Assembly: GCA_041567315.1 (NCBI GenBank)
Contig: JBFGCA010000044.1
Span: 1-34,750 of the forward strand
Direction: 5' to 3'
Length of the DNA: 34,750 nt
Source: JBFGCA01 sp041567315
GTDB taxonomy: Bacteria > Acidobacteriota > Thermoanaerobaculia > Multivoradales > JAHEKO01
Shown: positions 8,471 to 17,017 of the stretch, piece after piece
Numbering within the stretch: position 1 is the first letter of the stretch
Layout of the letters: the number at the start of each line of letters is the position of its first letter
Notes under the pieces: generated by a model
Seen by the model: the letters and a program-made list of their open reading frames with translations, nothing else
The model's database searches: none
What the model was told of the DNA's origin: nothing
Made by a program: the position numbers and the translations under genes

Positions 8471-9621
8471 CGCCGGCGGCGGGCCGGCGCGATCCCGCCG
8501 CCGTCGGCGTGACGGCCGCTTTCTTCGCGACCGGACTCGCCTCGGTCCTGCTCGGGCCGCTGATTCCCGACCTGCGCGCCGGCTGGGCGGTGACCCACTC
8601 GCAGGCGGGGTCGCTGTTCGTCGCGCAGTTCGTCAGCAGCTCGATCGGCGCCGTGCTTTCGACCTTCAGGCTGCGGCGCAGCCTGATCGTGGGGTACGGG
8701 CTGATTGCCGGTGGCCTGACCGCGCTGGCGGCCGGTGGGTGGCCGGTCGCGCGGCCCGCCATGGCGGTGACCGGTCTCGGCCTCGGGCTGGTGATCCCGG
8801 CCTCGAACCTGTGGATCGCGCACCGTCACCCCGAGCGCCGCGGCTCCAGCCTGGCGATCCTCAACCTGGTCTGGGGCCTCGGAGCGGCGAGCTGCCCGGC
8901 GCTGTTCGCCGCGCTGCGGGGCCTGCTCCCCTTCGAGGCCGTCGTGCTGTTGATCGCCGCGCTGGCCGCCCTGGGCGGCGCCGGACTGTGGCGCACCCTG
9001 GAGCCAGGCCCCATGAACGGCCAAGCGCCGGGCGTTCCGCCGCAGCGCGACACCGGGGCCAGGGCGAAGGTGCTCTTGCTGGCCGTGATGGCCTGCATGT
9101 TCTTTCTCTACGTCGGCGCGGAGAACGCCGTCGGCGGCTGGCTCGTGACCCTGGCCGACGAGCTGGCCGGCGAGCGCGCCGTGCTCTCGCTGGTGATCGG
9201 CTCGGGCTTCTGGGGTGCCATTCTCGCCGGCCGCGCCGCCACGCCCTGGGCCCTGCGGCGCGTCAGCGAACCGGTACTCTTCAGGATCTGCGTGGCGCTG
9301 GCCGCCGGAGGTACCCTGGTCCTGGTCCTCTCCGGGTCCCGGTTGGCGGTGGCGGGCGGCGCCCTGGCGGCCGGCCTCGGAATGGCTCCTCTGTTTCCCC
9401 TGACCGTCTCGATCCTCGCCGGCGCCACCGCACGGACCAGGTCGCGCGAGACCGGCTGGGTCCTGGCATTCGGCGGCCTGGGAGGGGCGGCGCTGCCGTG
9501 GCTCACCGGCCAGGTGACCGGAGCGTCGGCCGCCATGCGCTACGGTTTTGTCGTGCCGCTGGCCGGGCTCGTGCTGCTGGCGGCGCTCCACGGTGCGCAG
9601 CGTGCCCTTCATGCCCCCTAG
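8467..9621 (+). CDS. MFS transporter
   Basis: A 384-residue major facilitator superfamily protein with about 12 hydrophobic segments in two halves. The first segments read AAFFATGLASVLLGPLIPDL and SQAGSLFVAQFVSSSIGAVL, and a basic loop HPERRGSS lies between helices as in sugar-type MFS carriers. Translation is coupled to lacI through an ATGA overlap, and the downstream TPR gene overlaps the MFS stop. The context suggests a sugar or oligosaccharide carrier at the inner membrane working beside the sodium symporter. The substrate and even the direction of transport are not determined by what is visible. Confidence 0.85.
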   Translation: MTPAAGRRDPAAVGVTAAFFATGLASVLLGPLIPDLRAGWAVTHSQAGSLFVAQFVSSSIGAVLSTFRLRRSLIVGYGLIAGGLTALAAGGWPVARPAMAVTGLGLGLVIPASNLWIAHRHPERRGSSLAILNLVWGLGAASCPALFAALRGLLPFEAVVLLIAALAALGGAGLWRTLEPGPMNGQAPGVPPQRDTGARAKVLLLAVMACMFFLYVGAENAVGGWLVTLADELAGERAVLSLVIGSGFWGAILAGRAATPWALRRVSEPVLFRICVALAAGGTLVLVLSGSRLAVAGGALAAGLGMAPLFPLTVSILAGATARTRSRETGWVLAFGGLGGAALPWLTGQVTGASAAMRYGFVVPLAGLVLLAALHGAQRALHAP

Positions 9622-11851
9622 GTCCGCCTGGCTTCTCGGCTGGCTGCTGCTCGGCGGCGCCGCGCTGGCCGCCGCCAGCGACGCCGATCCGGCCGCCGGC
9701 CTGAGGCGGGCCCTGGAGGAGGCGGAGGCCCACCTCGAGCAAGGCGAGACCGAGATCGCCGAGAGCCGCTATCGCTCGGCGCTGCGCGAGGGATGGCTGC
9801 TGCTGGGAGCGCTGGCGGCGGTGGAGGGCGACCTGGCCCGGGCCGCGGCGGCCTTCGAGCGAGCCGCGGGCTCGGCGGCGGACGACCGCCGTCCGCAGCT
9901 CGCGCGGGCGCGCGTCGAGCTCGAGGCCGGACGGGCCGGCGAAGCCGCCCGTCTGCTACGCCGGCTGGCAGCCCGAGATCCGAGCGACGTCGAGGTCCGT
10001 CAGACGCTGGCGCGAGCGCTGGCCGCCGCCGGCAGCCTGGACGAAGCGGTGCAGGAGCTCGAGGAGGTCCGTGCCCTGGCGCCCGAGCAGCTGGAGACCC
10101 TGTTCACGCTGGCGACGGCCTACCTGCGGCAGGGACGGCCGGAGGCGGCAGCGCCGCTGCTCGACCGGCTGGCGGCCGAGCGGGCGATCCCGGAGACCCA
10201 CGTACTGATCGGACGCACCTATCGCGACCACGGCCACCACGACCGCGCCCGGACGGCACTCGAGACGGCCCTGGAGATGGACCCGGGAGTGCGTCGGGCG
10301 CACTACTACCTGGGCACCGTGGAGCTGTTGTCGGAGGGCCGGGGACGGATCGAGGAAGCGATCGGGCACTTCCAGGCGGAGCTGGAGATCGCCGCGGACG
10401 ACCCGATGACCAACCTCTACCTCGGCATCGGCCTGGTCGAGAGCCGGCGCCACGAGGAGGCCCTGGCGCCGCTCGAGCGGGCCGCCCGGTTCGCCCAGAC
10501 GCAGAGAGACGCCTTCCAGTTCCTGGGCCGCGCCTGTCTGGCGCTCGGCCGACCCGAGGAGGCGATCGCCCACCTGCGGCGGGCGCTCGAACTGGCCCAG
10601 GCCGAGCCGATGGCCGCGCCGGGAAGCGTCTTCGTGGATCTTGGCGAAAGCCAGTTGTCGAGCATTCACTATCAGCTCGCGCTGGCGCTGCGGCGCAGCG
10701 GTCAGCCACAGGAGGCGGCCACTCATTTCGCTCTGGCCGAGGAGTACTCGGCCAGGCTGGCGGAGAGCTCGCGCGAGACCCTCAGTCGATACCTCGAGGA
10801 CGCACCGCGGGAGGAGGCGCCCCAAAGCCTCGGGCCACCCCTCGAGTTCCCGGCCGTGGCCGATCTGGCGCCGGCCGCCAGGAAAGAGCTCGAGCGCCGG
10901 GTGGCTAGGGACGTGGCGCGGTGCTACCTCAACCTCGGCGTCTTCAAGAGCCGGAGCGGCCGCTTCGCAGGCGCCGCGCGGCTCTTCGCGGCCGGGGCCG
11001 AGCTGGTCCCGGAGTTTCCCCGCATCCAGTACTCGCTGGGCGTGGCCCTCTTCAACAGCGGCCGGTTCGAGGAGGCCACGGCGCCGCTCCGCCGCGCCTA
11101 CCACGAGAGCCCGGCGGACTCCGACCTCCGGCGGATGCTGGCGCTCGCCCACCTCAACAGCGAGCAGTACGAGACGGCGGCCGAGCTGCTGCGGGACGAC
11201 GACGAGCGCCGAACCAACCCGTCCCTCGAGTACGCCTACGGGTTGGCGCTGGTCCGCAGCGGCCGCGCCGCCGAGGCGGAGACCGTGTTCGCCGGGCTGC
11301 TCGCCGAGCGCTCCGACTGGCCGGAGCTCAACGTGGTGATGGGCCAGGCCTTCGCGCAACAGGGAGACTACGAGGCCGCGGTCCGCGCGCTGCGGCGCGC
11401 TCTGGAGCTGCGGCCCGAGGTGGCCGAAGCCCACGCCACCCTCGGCGACATCTTCATGCGCCAGGGCAAGCTGCCGGAGGCCGAACGGGAGCTGCGGGCC
11501 GAGCTCGCGGCGCACCCCGGAGACGAGAGGTCCAGGTACACGCTGGCCATGGTGTTGGACCTCGGCCGCCAGCCGCAGGAGGCCAAGAGCCTGCTGCGCG
11601 AGCACCTCCGCGCCCGACCCCGGTCCGCCGACGGCCGCTACCTGCTGGGCAAGATCCTGCTGGCGGAGGGCGCCGCCGAGGAGGCGCTCGAGCAGCTCAC
11701 GGCCGCAGCCGAGCTGGCACCCGAGGATCCCAACGTCCGCTATCAGCTCGGCCAGGCTCTGCAGAAGCTGGGGAGACCCGAGGAGGCCGAAGAGGAGTTC
11801 GAGGCCTTTCGCCGGCTGAAGGCGGCCGCCAGGGAGGAACCCTCACGGTGA
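9611..11851 (+). CDS. Secreted TPR-repeat protein (long)
   Basis: A 746-residue protein almost entirely made of tetratricopeptide repeats behind a signal peptide (MPPRSAWLLGWLLLGGAALAAA). Repeats are visible from about residue 30 to the end, for example around RARTALETALEMDPG, AVRALRRALELRPEVAEAHATLGDIF and EALEQLTAAAELAPEDPNVRYQLG. The ATG at 9611 is chosen because it gives a proper signal peptide; it overlaps the MFS stop by 11 nt. GTG codons at 9593 and 9602 are alternatives. TPR arrays bind protein partners, and this one would act in the periplasm or outside. The next two genes overlap in turn and are also secreted, so the three probably act together. The exact role is unknown. Confidence 0.85.
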   Translation: MPPRSAWLLGWLLLGGAALAAASDADPAAGLRRALEEAEAHLEQGETEIAESRYRSALREGWLLLGALAAVEGDLARAAAAFERAAGSAADDRRPQLARARVELEAGRAGEAARLLRRLAARDPSDVEVRQTLARALAAAGSLDEAVQELEEVRALAPEQLETLFTLATAYLRQGRPEAAAPLLDRLAAERAIPETHVLIGRTYRDHGHHDRARTALETALEMDPGVRRAHYYLGTVELLSEGRGRIEEAIGHFQAELEIAADDPMTNLYLGIGLVESRRHEEALAPLERAARFAQTQRDAFQFLGRACLALGRPEEAIAHLRRALELAQAEPMAAPGSVFVDLGESQLSSIHYQLALALRRSGQPQEAATHFALAEEYSARLAESSRETLSRYLEDAPREEAPQSLGPPLEFPAVADLAPAARKELERRVARDVARCYLNLGVFKSRSGRFAGAARLFAAGAELVPEFPRIQYSLGVALFNSGRFEEATAPLRRAYHESPADSDLRRMLALAHLNSEQYETAAELLRDDDERRTNPSLEYAYGLALVRSGRAAEAETVFAGLLAERSDWPELNVVMGQAFAQQGDYEAAVRALRRALELRPEVAEAHATLGDIFMRQGKLPEAERELRAELAAHPGDERSRYTLAMVLDLGRQPQEAKSLLREHLRARPRSADGRYLLGKILLAEGAAEEALEQLTAAAELAPEDPNVRYQLGQALQKLGRPEEAEEEFEAFRRLKAAAREEPSR

Positions 11852-13113
11852 GGGACCCGGGCCTGACCGGCGGAGCGCTGACCGCGTTGGTCGCCGTTCT
11901 GCTGCCGGCGGCGGCACCGGCCGCCCAGCTGGCCGAGGCGGCCAGCCCGGAGGCGGTCGTCGCCCTGGTGCAGGCCGGCGACCTCGCCGCGGCCGAGAGC
12001 GCACTGCGCGCCGTCCTGGCCCGCGGCAGGGACCCCGTCGCCAGCGACCTCCTGGGCGTCGTGCTCAGCAAGCAGGGCCGTCTCGAGGAGGCCGAAGAAC
12101 GGTTCCGCGAGGCGCTCGCTCTCGCTCCCGAACTGGCGAGTGCGCACCAGCACCTGGCCCGCCTCTACCTGACCCAAGATCGAGAGGCGGAGGCGGCGAC
12201 GCCGTTGCGGGCCGCGGCCCGGCTGGGGCCGCTCGAGCGCGATCTCGGACTGCGGCTGGCGGCGATCGAACACGCCGCCGGCAACGACTCGGCCGCCCGG
12301 GACCAGCTAAGCTCGGTGGCCGAGAGGTACGAGTCGGTCCGCGCCCTGGTGGAGCTGGCGAGGCTCGAGACCGGCGGCGGAGACCACGACGACGCCCTGC
12401 GCAGCCTGCGCCGCGCGCTCGAGATCGCCCCCAGCTCCGAGGCGGTGCTGCGCGCGCACGCCGAGGTCTCGCTGGCCGCGGGGGCGCCGATCGCCGCCGT
12501 CTGGACTCTCGAGCCCCTGGCCCGCATGCACCCCGAGACGACCGACTATCCCTACCTTCTGGGCGTCGCCCGGCTGCAGATCGGCGACGCGGCGGGCGCC
12601 GCCGAGGCCCTCGAGCAGGCGCTCGAGCTCGATCCGCACCGGGCCCTGACCCTGATCGCGCTTGGCCTCGCCTACAACAACCAGAAGCGCTTCGACGAGG
12701 CCAGGGAGTTCCTGACCCGCAGCCTGCGGCTGGAGCCGGAGAACCCCGAAGCGGTGGCGGCGCTGGCCCAGTCGGAGGAGGGTCTGGGGGAGCTGGAGCA
12801 AGCCGAGCGGCACGCGCTGCGCGCCCTCGACCGGGTCCCGGAGCATGCCCTTGCCCACCTCGTCCTCGGCATGGTGCGAATGAAGCGCGGCGACTATGCC
12901 GCGGCGCGCGACGCGCTGCTGCGGGCCGTGGAGGCCAATCCCGGATCGGTCAAGGCCCACTACCAGCTCAGCCTGGCCTACGCGCGGCTGGGCGACCAGG
13001 AGAGCTCCCGGCGTCACCTGGCGCTCTATCGTGAAGCGCTGGCGCGGATGGAGGAGGCCCTGATCGAGCTCAACACCCGAACCGGGACCGGCAGCGGGGG
13101 GATGCGGCCGTGA
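11848..13113 (+). CDS. Secreted TPR-repeat protein (short)
   Basis: A 421-residue TPR protein with an N-terminal signal-like segment (LTGGALTALVAVLLPAAAPAA). The start is GTG at 11848, overlapping the previous stop as GTGA; the open frame continues far upstream but only as a shadow of the first TPR gene. Repeats include EAEERFREALALAPELASAHQHLARLY, AAEALEQALELDPHRALTLIALG and AARDALLRAVEANPGSVKAHYQLSLAYARLG. It may be a paralogue of the preceding protein. Its own end overlaps the CRTAC1-like gene by GTGA. The partner protein and the ligand are unknown. Confidence 0.83.
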   Translation: MRDPGLTGGALTALVAVLLPAAAPAAQLAEAASPEAVVALVQAGDLAAAESALRAVLARGRDPVASDLLGVVLSKQGRLEEAEERFREALALAPELASAHQHLARLYLTQDREAEAATPLRAAARLGPLERDLGLRLAAIEHAAGNDSAARDQLSSVAERYESVRALVELARLETGGGDHDDALRSLRRALEIAPSSEAVLRAHAEVSLAAGAPIAAVWTLEPLARMHPETTDYPYLLGVARLQIGDAAGAAEALEQALELDPHRALTLIALGLAYNNQKRFDEAREFLTRSLRLEPENPEAVAALAQSEEGLGELEQAERHALRALDRVPEHALAHLVLGMVRMKRGDYAAARDALLRAVEANPGSVKAHYQLSLAYARLGDQESSRRHLALYREALARMEEALIELNTRTGTGSGGMRP

Positions 13114-14810
13114 GGTTCGCGACTCTCGCCGCGGGCGTCTTGGCCCTGATCGCCGCCCCGGCCGCGGCGCCAGCGGAGACCCTGCTGCGCGACGTCACCG
13201 CCGAGGCCGGAATCACCTTCGAGCACCTTTCCGCCCCGGAGAAGAAGTACATCCTGGAGTCGATGGCCGGCGGCGTCGCCGTCCTCGACTACGACGGGGA
13301 CGGGCTGCTGGACATCTACTTCGTCAATTCACTGACCGTCGAGACCGCCACCCAGCCCGAGTCGGCGCGCAGCGCCCTCTACCGGAATCTCGGCGACGGC
13401 ACCTTCGTCGACGTGGCCGAGAAGGCCGGCGTCGCCACCCCCGGATGGGGCATGGGGGTCTGCTCGGCCGACGTCGACGGCGACCGCTGGCAGGACCTGT
13501 ACGTGACCGGGGTGGGCGGCAATCGGCTCTACCTCAACAACCGCGACGGCTCGTTTCGGGATGCCACCGCCGGGGCCGCCGTCGCCGCCGGCGGCTGGTC
13601 GGCCGGCTGCGGCTTCTCCGACTACGACCGGGACGGCGACCTCGACCTCTTCGTCAGCCGCTACGTGCGGGTCGACCTCGACGACCTGCCGGAATTCGGC
13701 AAGGGGAAGTTCTGCCGCTACCGCGGCATCGAGGTTCAGTGCGGTCCGCGCGGCCTGCCGGGCACGTCGGATCTGCTCTACCGCAACCGGGGCGACGGCA
13801 CCTTCGAGGAGGTGAGTCAGAGCGCCGGAGTCTCCGACCCCAACGAGTACTTCGGTCTGGGGATCGCCTGGCTCGACGACAACGCAGATCTCTGGCCCGA
13901 CCTCTTCGTGGCCAACGACTCGGGACCCAACTTCCTCTACCGCAACCGTGGCGACGGCACCTTCGAGGAGATGGGCTTTCCCATGGGCGTGGCGGTGAGC
14001 GAAGACGGCGGCGAGCAGGGCAGCATGGGGATCGCGGTCGGCGACTACAAGAACGAAGGCGCCTTCAGCCTCTTCGTCACCAACTTCTCCGAGGAGCCCA
14101 ACGCTCTCTACCACGACGACGGCGACTACTTCACCGATCTGTCCTTTCGCTCGGCGACGGCCCCGGCGAGCCTTCCCTACGTCGGCTGGGGCACCGAGTT
14201 CTTCGACTACGACAACGACGGCTGGCAGGACCTGATCGTGGTCAACGGCCACGTCTACCCCCAGCTCGACAACGCCAGGCTGGGTGCCTCGGCGCCGTAT
14301 CGCCAGCGCAAGCTGCTCTATCGCAACCGGCGCGACGGCACCTTCGAGGAGATCGCCGAGCGCTACGGCGAGGCGTTCAGCGAGCTGCGGGTGAGCCGCG
14401 GCCTGGCGATGGGCGACTTCGATGGCGACGGCCGGCTGGACGTAGTCATCAACGACCTCGACGGCAGGGCGCAGCTGCTTCGCAACGAATCCCCGGCGCC
14501 GGGCAACTGGCTCACGGTCGGCCTGGCCGGGGCCGGTCGACTGACCGACGCGATCGGAGCCGTCATCACCGTGCGGACGGAAGGGCTCTTCCAGACCCGT
14601 CTCGTCCGCAGCGGGACCAGCTATCTCTCCCAGAGCGACATGCGCCAGCACTTCGGCCTGGCAAGCGCCACGACCGCCGAGCGCCTCGAGGTGCGCTGGC
14701 CGGACGGGCGGACGAAGGCCCTGGTCGCCGTGCCGGCCAACCGCGTGCTCGTCATCCCCCAGCACGCCGCCGGCGCGGCCGAGGCCTCGCGCCGCCAGCC
14801 GGGCGGCTAG
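13110..14810 (+). CDS. CRTAC1-like FG-GAP/ASPIC-UnbV secreted protein
   Basis: A 566-residue secreted protein starting at GTG 13110, overlapping the upstream stop by 4 nt, with a signal peptide (about residues 1-23). Seven or so FG-GAP/VCBS calcium-binding-type repeats follow, recognisable by DYDGDGLLDIYFVNS, DVDGDRWQDLYV, DYDRDGDLDLFVSR, DYDNDGWQDLIVVNG and DFDGDGRLDVVIND with interleaved LYRNRGDGTFEE units. This is a beta-propeller like that of integrin alpha chains. A C-terminal ASPIC/UnbV domain (about residues 470-548, NWLTVGLAG to LEVRWPDGR) closes the protein. This architecture matches the CRTAC1 family. The molecular function of bacterial members is not established; carbohydrate or matrix binding is a guess from domain type and from the linked glycan genes. 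Confidence 0.9.
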   Translation: MRFATLAAGVLALIAAPAAAPAETLLRDVTAEAGITFEHLSAPEKKYILESMAGGVAVLDYDGDGLLDIYFVNSLTVETATQPESARSALYRNLGDGTFVDVAEKAGVATPGWGMGVCSADVDGDRWQDLYVTGVGGNRLYLNNRDGSFRDATAGAAVAAGGWSAGCGFSDYDRDGDLDLFVSRYVRVDLDDLPEFGKGKFCRYRGIEVQCGPRGLPGTSDLLYRNRGDGTFEEVSQSAGVSDPNEYFGLGIAWLDDNADLWPDLFVANDSGPNFLYRNRGDGTFEEMGFPMGVAVSEDGGEQGSMGIAVGDYKNEGAFSLFVTNFSEEPNALYHDDGDYFTDLSFRSATAPASLPYVGWGTEFFDYDNDGWQDLIVVNGHVYPQLDNARLGASAPYRQRKLLYRNRRDGTFEEIAERYGEAFSELRVSRGLAMGDFDGDGRLDVVINDLDGRAQLLRNESPAPGNWLTVGLAGAGRLTDAIGAVITVRTEGLFQTRLVRSGTSYLSQSDMRQHFGLASATTAERLEVRWPDGRTKALVAVPANRVLVIPQHAAGAAEASRRQPGG

Positions 14811-14820
14811 CCGCCGGCTG
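14796..14820. terminator. Bulged hairpin in the convergent gap
   Basis: CAGCCGGGCGGC and GCCGCCGGCTG form an inverted repeat with one bulged G around the CRTAC1-like stop codon, 3 nt before the stop of the convergent VWFA gene. It could end transcription from both sides, but no T-run is present on either side. Confidence 0.35.
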
Positions 14821-14822
14821 CC

Positions 14823-16715
14823 TCAGCCCCCGGGGGCGACGGCGAGCGTGGTGGAGACGAACGAAGCCTCGCGGCTGACCTGGTCCTGAACGCCCAGGGC
14901 GGTCAGGTAGGAACCGGCGTCGAGCTCCAGCTCGACGGGAAGATCGGCCCATCCGGCGGCACCGGGGGCGCCCTTCACCCGGAAGGTCTGCTGGCGCACG
15001 GCGAGCGCGTCGGTCTCCAGGTGCCGAGCCAGGACCTTGATCTCGAGGGCGGCGATCCGCTCTCCGTTGCGCGGCAGGAAGGCCAGTCGCTCCACCGGGA
15101 CCATGACGTGAAGGGGCAGCCGCAGCTTGCCCTCGTCGCCGGAACGGACGTTACCCGCGCCGAGGCGCACCCCCAGGGGATTGCTGGTGATGCCGAGGTA
15201 TAGCGCTCCTTCGACCCGCTCGGTCAGCCACTGGGCGGGGTCCTTCTCGCGGTAGCCGCTTCGGTAACGGACGTCGAGCGAGCCGTCGCCGACCTCGACC
15301 TCGATCCGGTGACTCCGGCGGCCCCCGCTCTCGCCGGCGGGTGGCTCGTAGGCCAGGGAATAGTAGGTGCTCGCCTCTTCCCCGATTCTCACCAGCTCGG
15401 GGCCGAACTCGTTGCGGTTGAAGACCGTGCGGCCCCCGGTCTCGACGGCGAGGAGGCTCAGGCCCTCCCGCTCGGCGGTCCGCTTCCGGGCCTCGAAACC
15501 GCCGCTCGACTGTCGACTGCCGCGGCTGCGGACCGATCGGTCCAACGCCGCGCTGGCGGCCCCGGGCGAGCGCAGTCCCGTCGCCTGCAGCGCGTGAATG
15601 GTCACCCGGTTGGTGTTCGCGTGGCGGGTCAGCTCGAGAAAACGATCGGTCAGATCCTCCGACAGCTCGCCGCTCAGGAGCTCCACCCCGGCGCCGGGGC
15701 AGAGCCCGCTGGCGTAGGTGGCCAACGCGGCGCCGGGCCGGACGTCGAGGCCGTCGCTCATGTAGAGCAGGACCTTGACCCCGGGCAGGCCGGCCAGAAA
15801 GCTCGCGGCGTCGGACAGGTTGGCCAGCGTGAGCGCGGCCCGCTGGCGGCTCGACCGCGCCCACGCGTCGAGGATCGGTTGGACCTGGTTGACGAAGAAA
15901 CCGCAGGCATCCGGACCGCCGGCCGAGCCGACTCCGCCGACGACCGAGCGCGGCGAGCCACCGCCGGCCTCGCCGGTCGGGTTGGCGCTGTCCGGCACCA
16001 GAGCCAGGCCGCCGGTGGCCGAAGCGACCGTGTCCTGGCTCTGCTCCCAGGCGGCATCGATCGCGTCCAGCGCCAGCCGGGTCTCGCTTTCGCGAGCCAC
16101 GCCGTCCGCGCCACCTTTCGCCAGACGCCCGAGTGCCTCGAGCAGTTGCTTTCGGCTCGAGCCTAACGGCGCTTCGACGGACAGATTGCGGTCCTGCCGC
16201 AGAATGAGCAGCCGCTCGGGCTCGACGGCGCCGGCCGCCAGGAGATCCTCGAGCCCCTGCACCAGCGGCCTCAGGTTGGCCGGATGGAGCCGCGACTGAT
16301 CGAAGTAGGCCACCAGGTTGCTGGGCGCGGCCACCGATGCACTCGCCGAGCCGGGTCCGGCGGCTGCCTGCGCGGTCGCCGGCTCACCCGTGATGATCCC
16401 CGAACGGACCTCTACGAAGTGGGTGATCGGCACCGGCTGGCCGTCGTGGAGCACCTCGAAGGTCTCGGGCCCGAGCCCGGTGACCGGCTTCCCCTGCCGG
16501 TCGTTCACCCAGACGTCCACGTTGACGAGGGTGACGTCGACCCGCTCGTCGAAACCCCTGACCCCGGGTCCCTCGTCGGCGAGCTGCCGGACGCCCTGCG
16601 AGGCTGCTGGTTCTCGCTGCGGCGCCGCCCATCCGCTAGCGGCCAGAGCGGCGACCACGATCCCGAGCGCGAAGCCGGCGGCCATTGAAACGCCTCTTGC
16701 CCTCTTCGATCGCAT
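14823..16715 (-). CDS. VWFA-related Acidobacterial domain protein
   Basis: A 630-residue secreted protein of the type named for an Acidobacterial VWFA-related domain. The ATG at 16715 has GGGAGG 8 nt upstream and begins a signal peptide (MRSKRARG, a hydrophobic core, then WAAPQ). The diagnostic N-terminal module is visible: VDVTLVNVDVWVNDRQGKPV followed by GLGPETFEVLHDGQPV. The VWA-like core follows (NLVAYFDQSRLHP, VKVLLYMSDGLDV, GGRTVFNRNEFGPELVRIGEEASTYYSL). A typical MIDAS DxSxS is not evident; DQSRL is the nearest. A beta-rich C-terminal part completes it. The function of the family is unknown, and extracytoplasmic protein interaction is the usual guess. The longer open frame back to 16988 lacks a ribosome site and is not used. 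Confidence 0.85.
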   Translation of the reverse strand: MRSKRARGVSMAAGFALGIVVAALAASGWAAPQREPAASQGVRQLADEGPGVRGFDERVDVTLVNVDVWVNDRQGKPVTGLGPETFEVLHDGQPVPITHFVEVRSGIITGEPATAQAAAGPGSASASVAAPSNLVAYFDQSRLHPANLRPLVQGLEDLLAAGAVEPERLLILRQDRNLSVEAPLGSSRKQLLEALGRLAKGGADGVARESETRLALDAIDAAWEQSQDTVASATGGLALVPDSANPTGEAGGGSPRSVVGGVGSAGGPDACGFFVNQVQPILDAWARSSRQRAALTLANLSDAASFLAGLPGVKVLLYMSDGLDVRPGAALATYASGLCPGAGVELLSGELSEDLTDRFLELTRHANTNRVTIHALQATGLRSPGAASAALDRSVRSRGSRQSSGGFEARKRTAEREGLSLLAVETGGRTVFNRNEFGPELVRIGEEASTYYSLAYEPPAGESGGRRSHRIEVEVGDGSLDVRYRSGYREKDPAQWLTERVEGALYLGITSNPLGVRLGAGNVRSGDEGKLRLPLHVMVPVERLAFLPRNGERIAALEIKVLARHLETDALAVRQQTFRVKGAPGAAGWADLPVELELDAGSYLTALGVQDQVSREASFVSTTLAVAPGG

Positions 16716-17017
16716 CGGTTCGCCCTCCCGTCTGTCGCCCCATCGGTTTCTTGTCGCCGGCTCCTCGTACTCTATCGGCTCCCAACGCGTGCCCATGGCG
16801 GACCGTCTGACCGGCCGCTCGGGTGGGAGTCGACTGCTGCCCACCCGAGCGAGGCCTTGCCCGGCCGCGCCGGCAACAGCGCCACCGCCAGCGCGACCCG
16901 CCCCGCGAGTTCCCCGAGCGGACCTGGAGAACGCCGTACGGCAGCGCAGGATTCTAGTGCGCAGAGCATCCAACCTCAGAGAAAGCACCGGCGCCGCTGG
17001 TCGACCGGTGCCACTCG
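16716..17017. other. Divergent intergenic region without a clear feature
   Basis: These 302 bases separate the leftward VWFA-related gene from the rightward membrane protein and should hold both promoters. I find no good -35/-10 pair. The best -10-like match is TAGAGT on the minus strand near 16770, without a partner. The open frames that cross this gap look like GC-driven shadows. Confidence 0.4.

Noticed and set aside
10921..11847. N-terminal extension of the second TPR gene
   Set aside because: The frame is open through the first TPR gene but reads Arg/Pro-rich nonsense. The GTG at 11848 starts a signal-like segment and makes a GTGA overlap.
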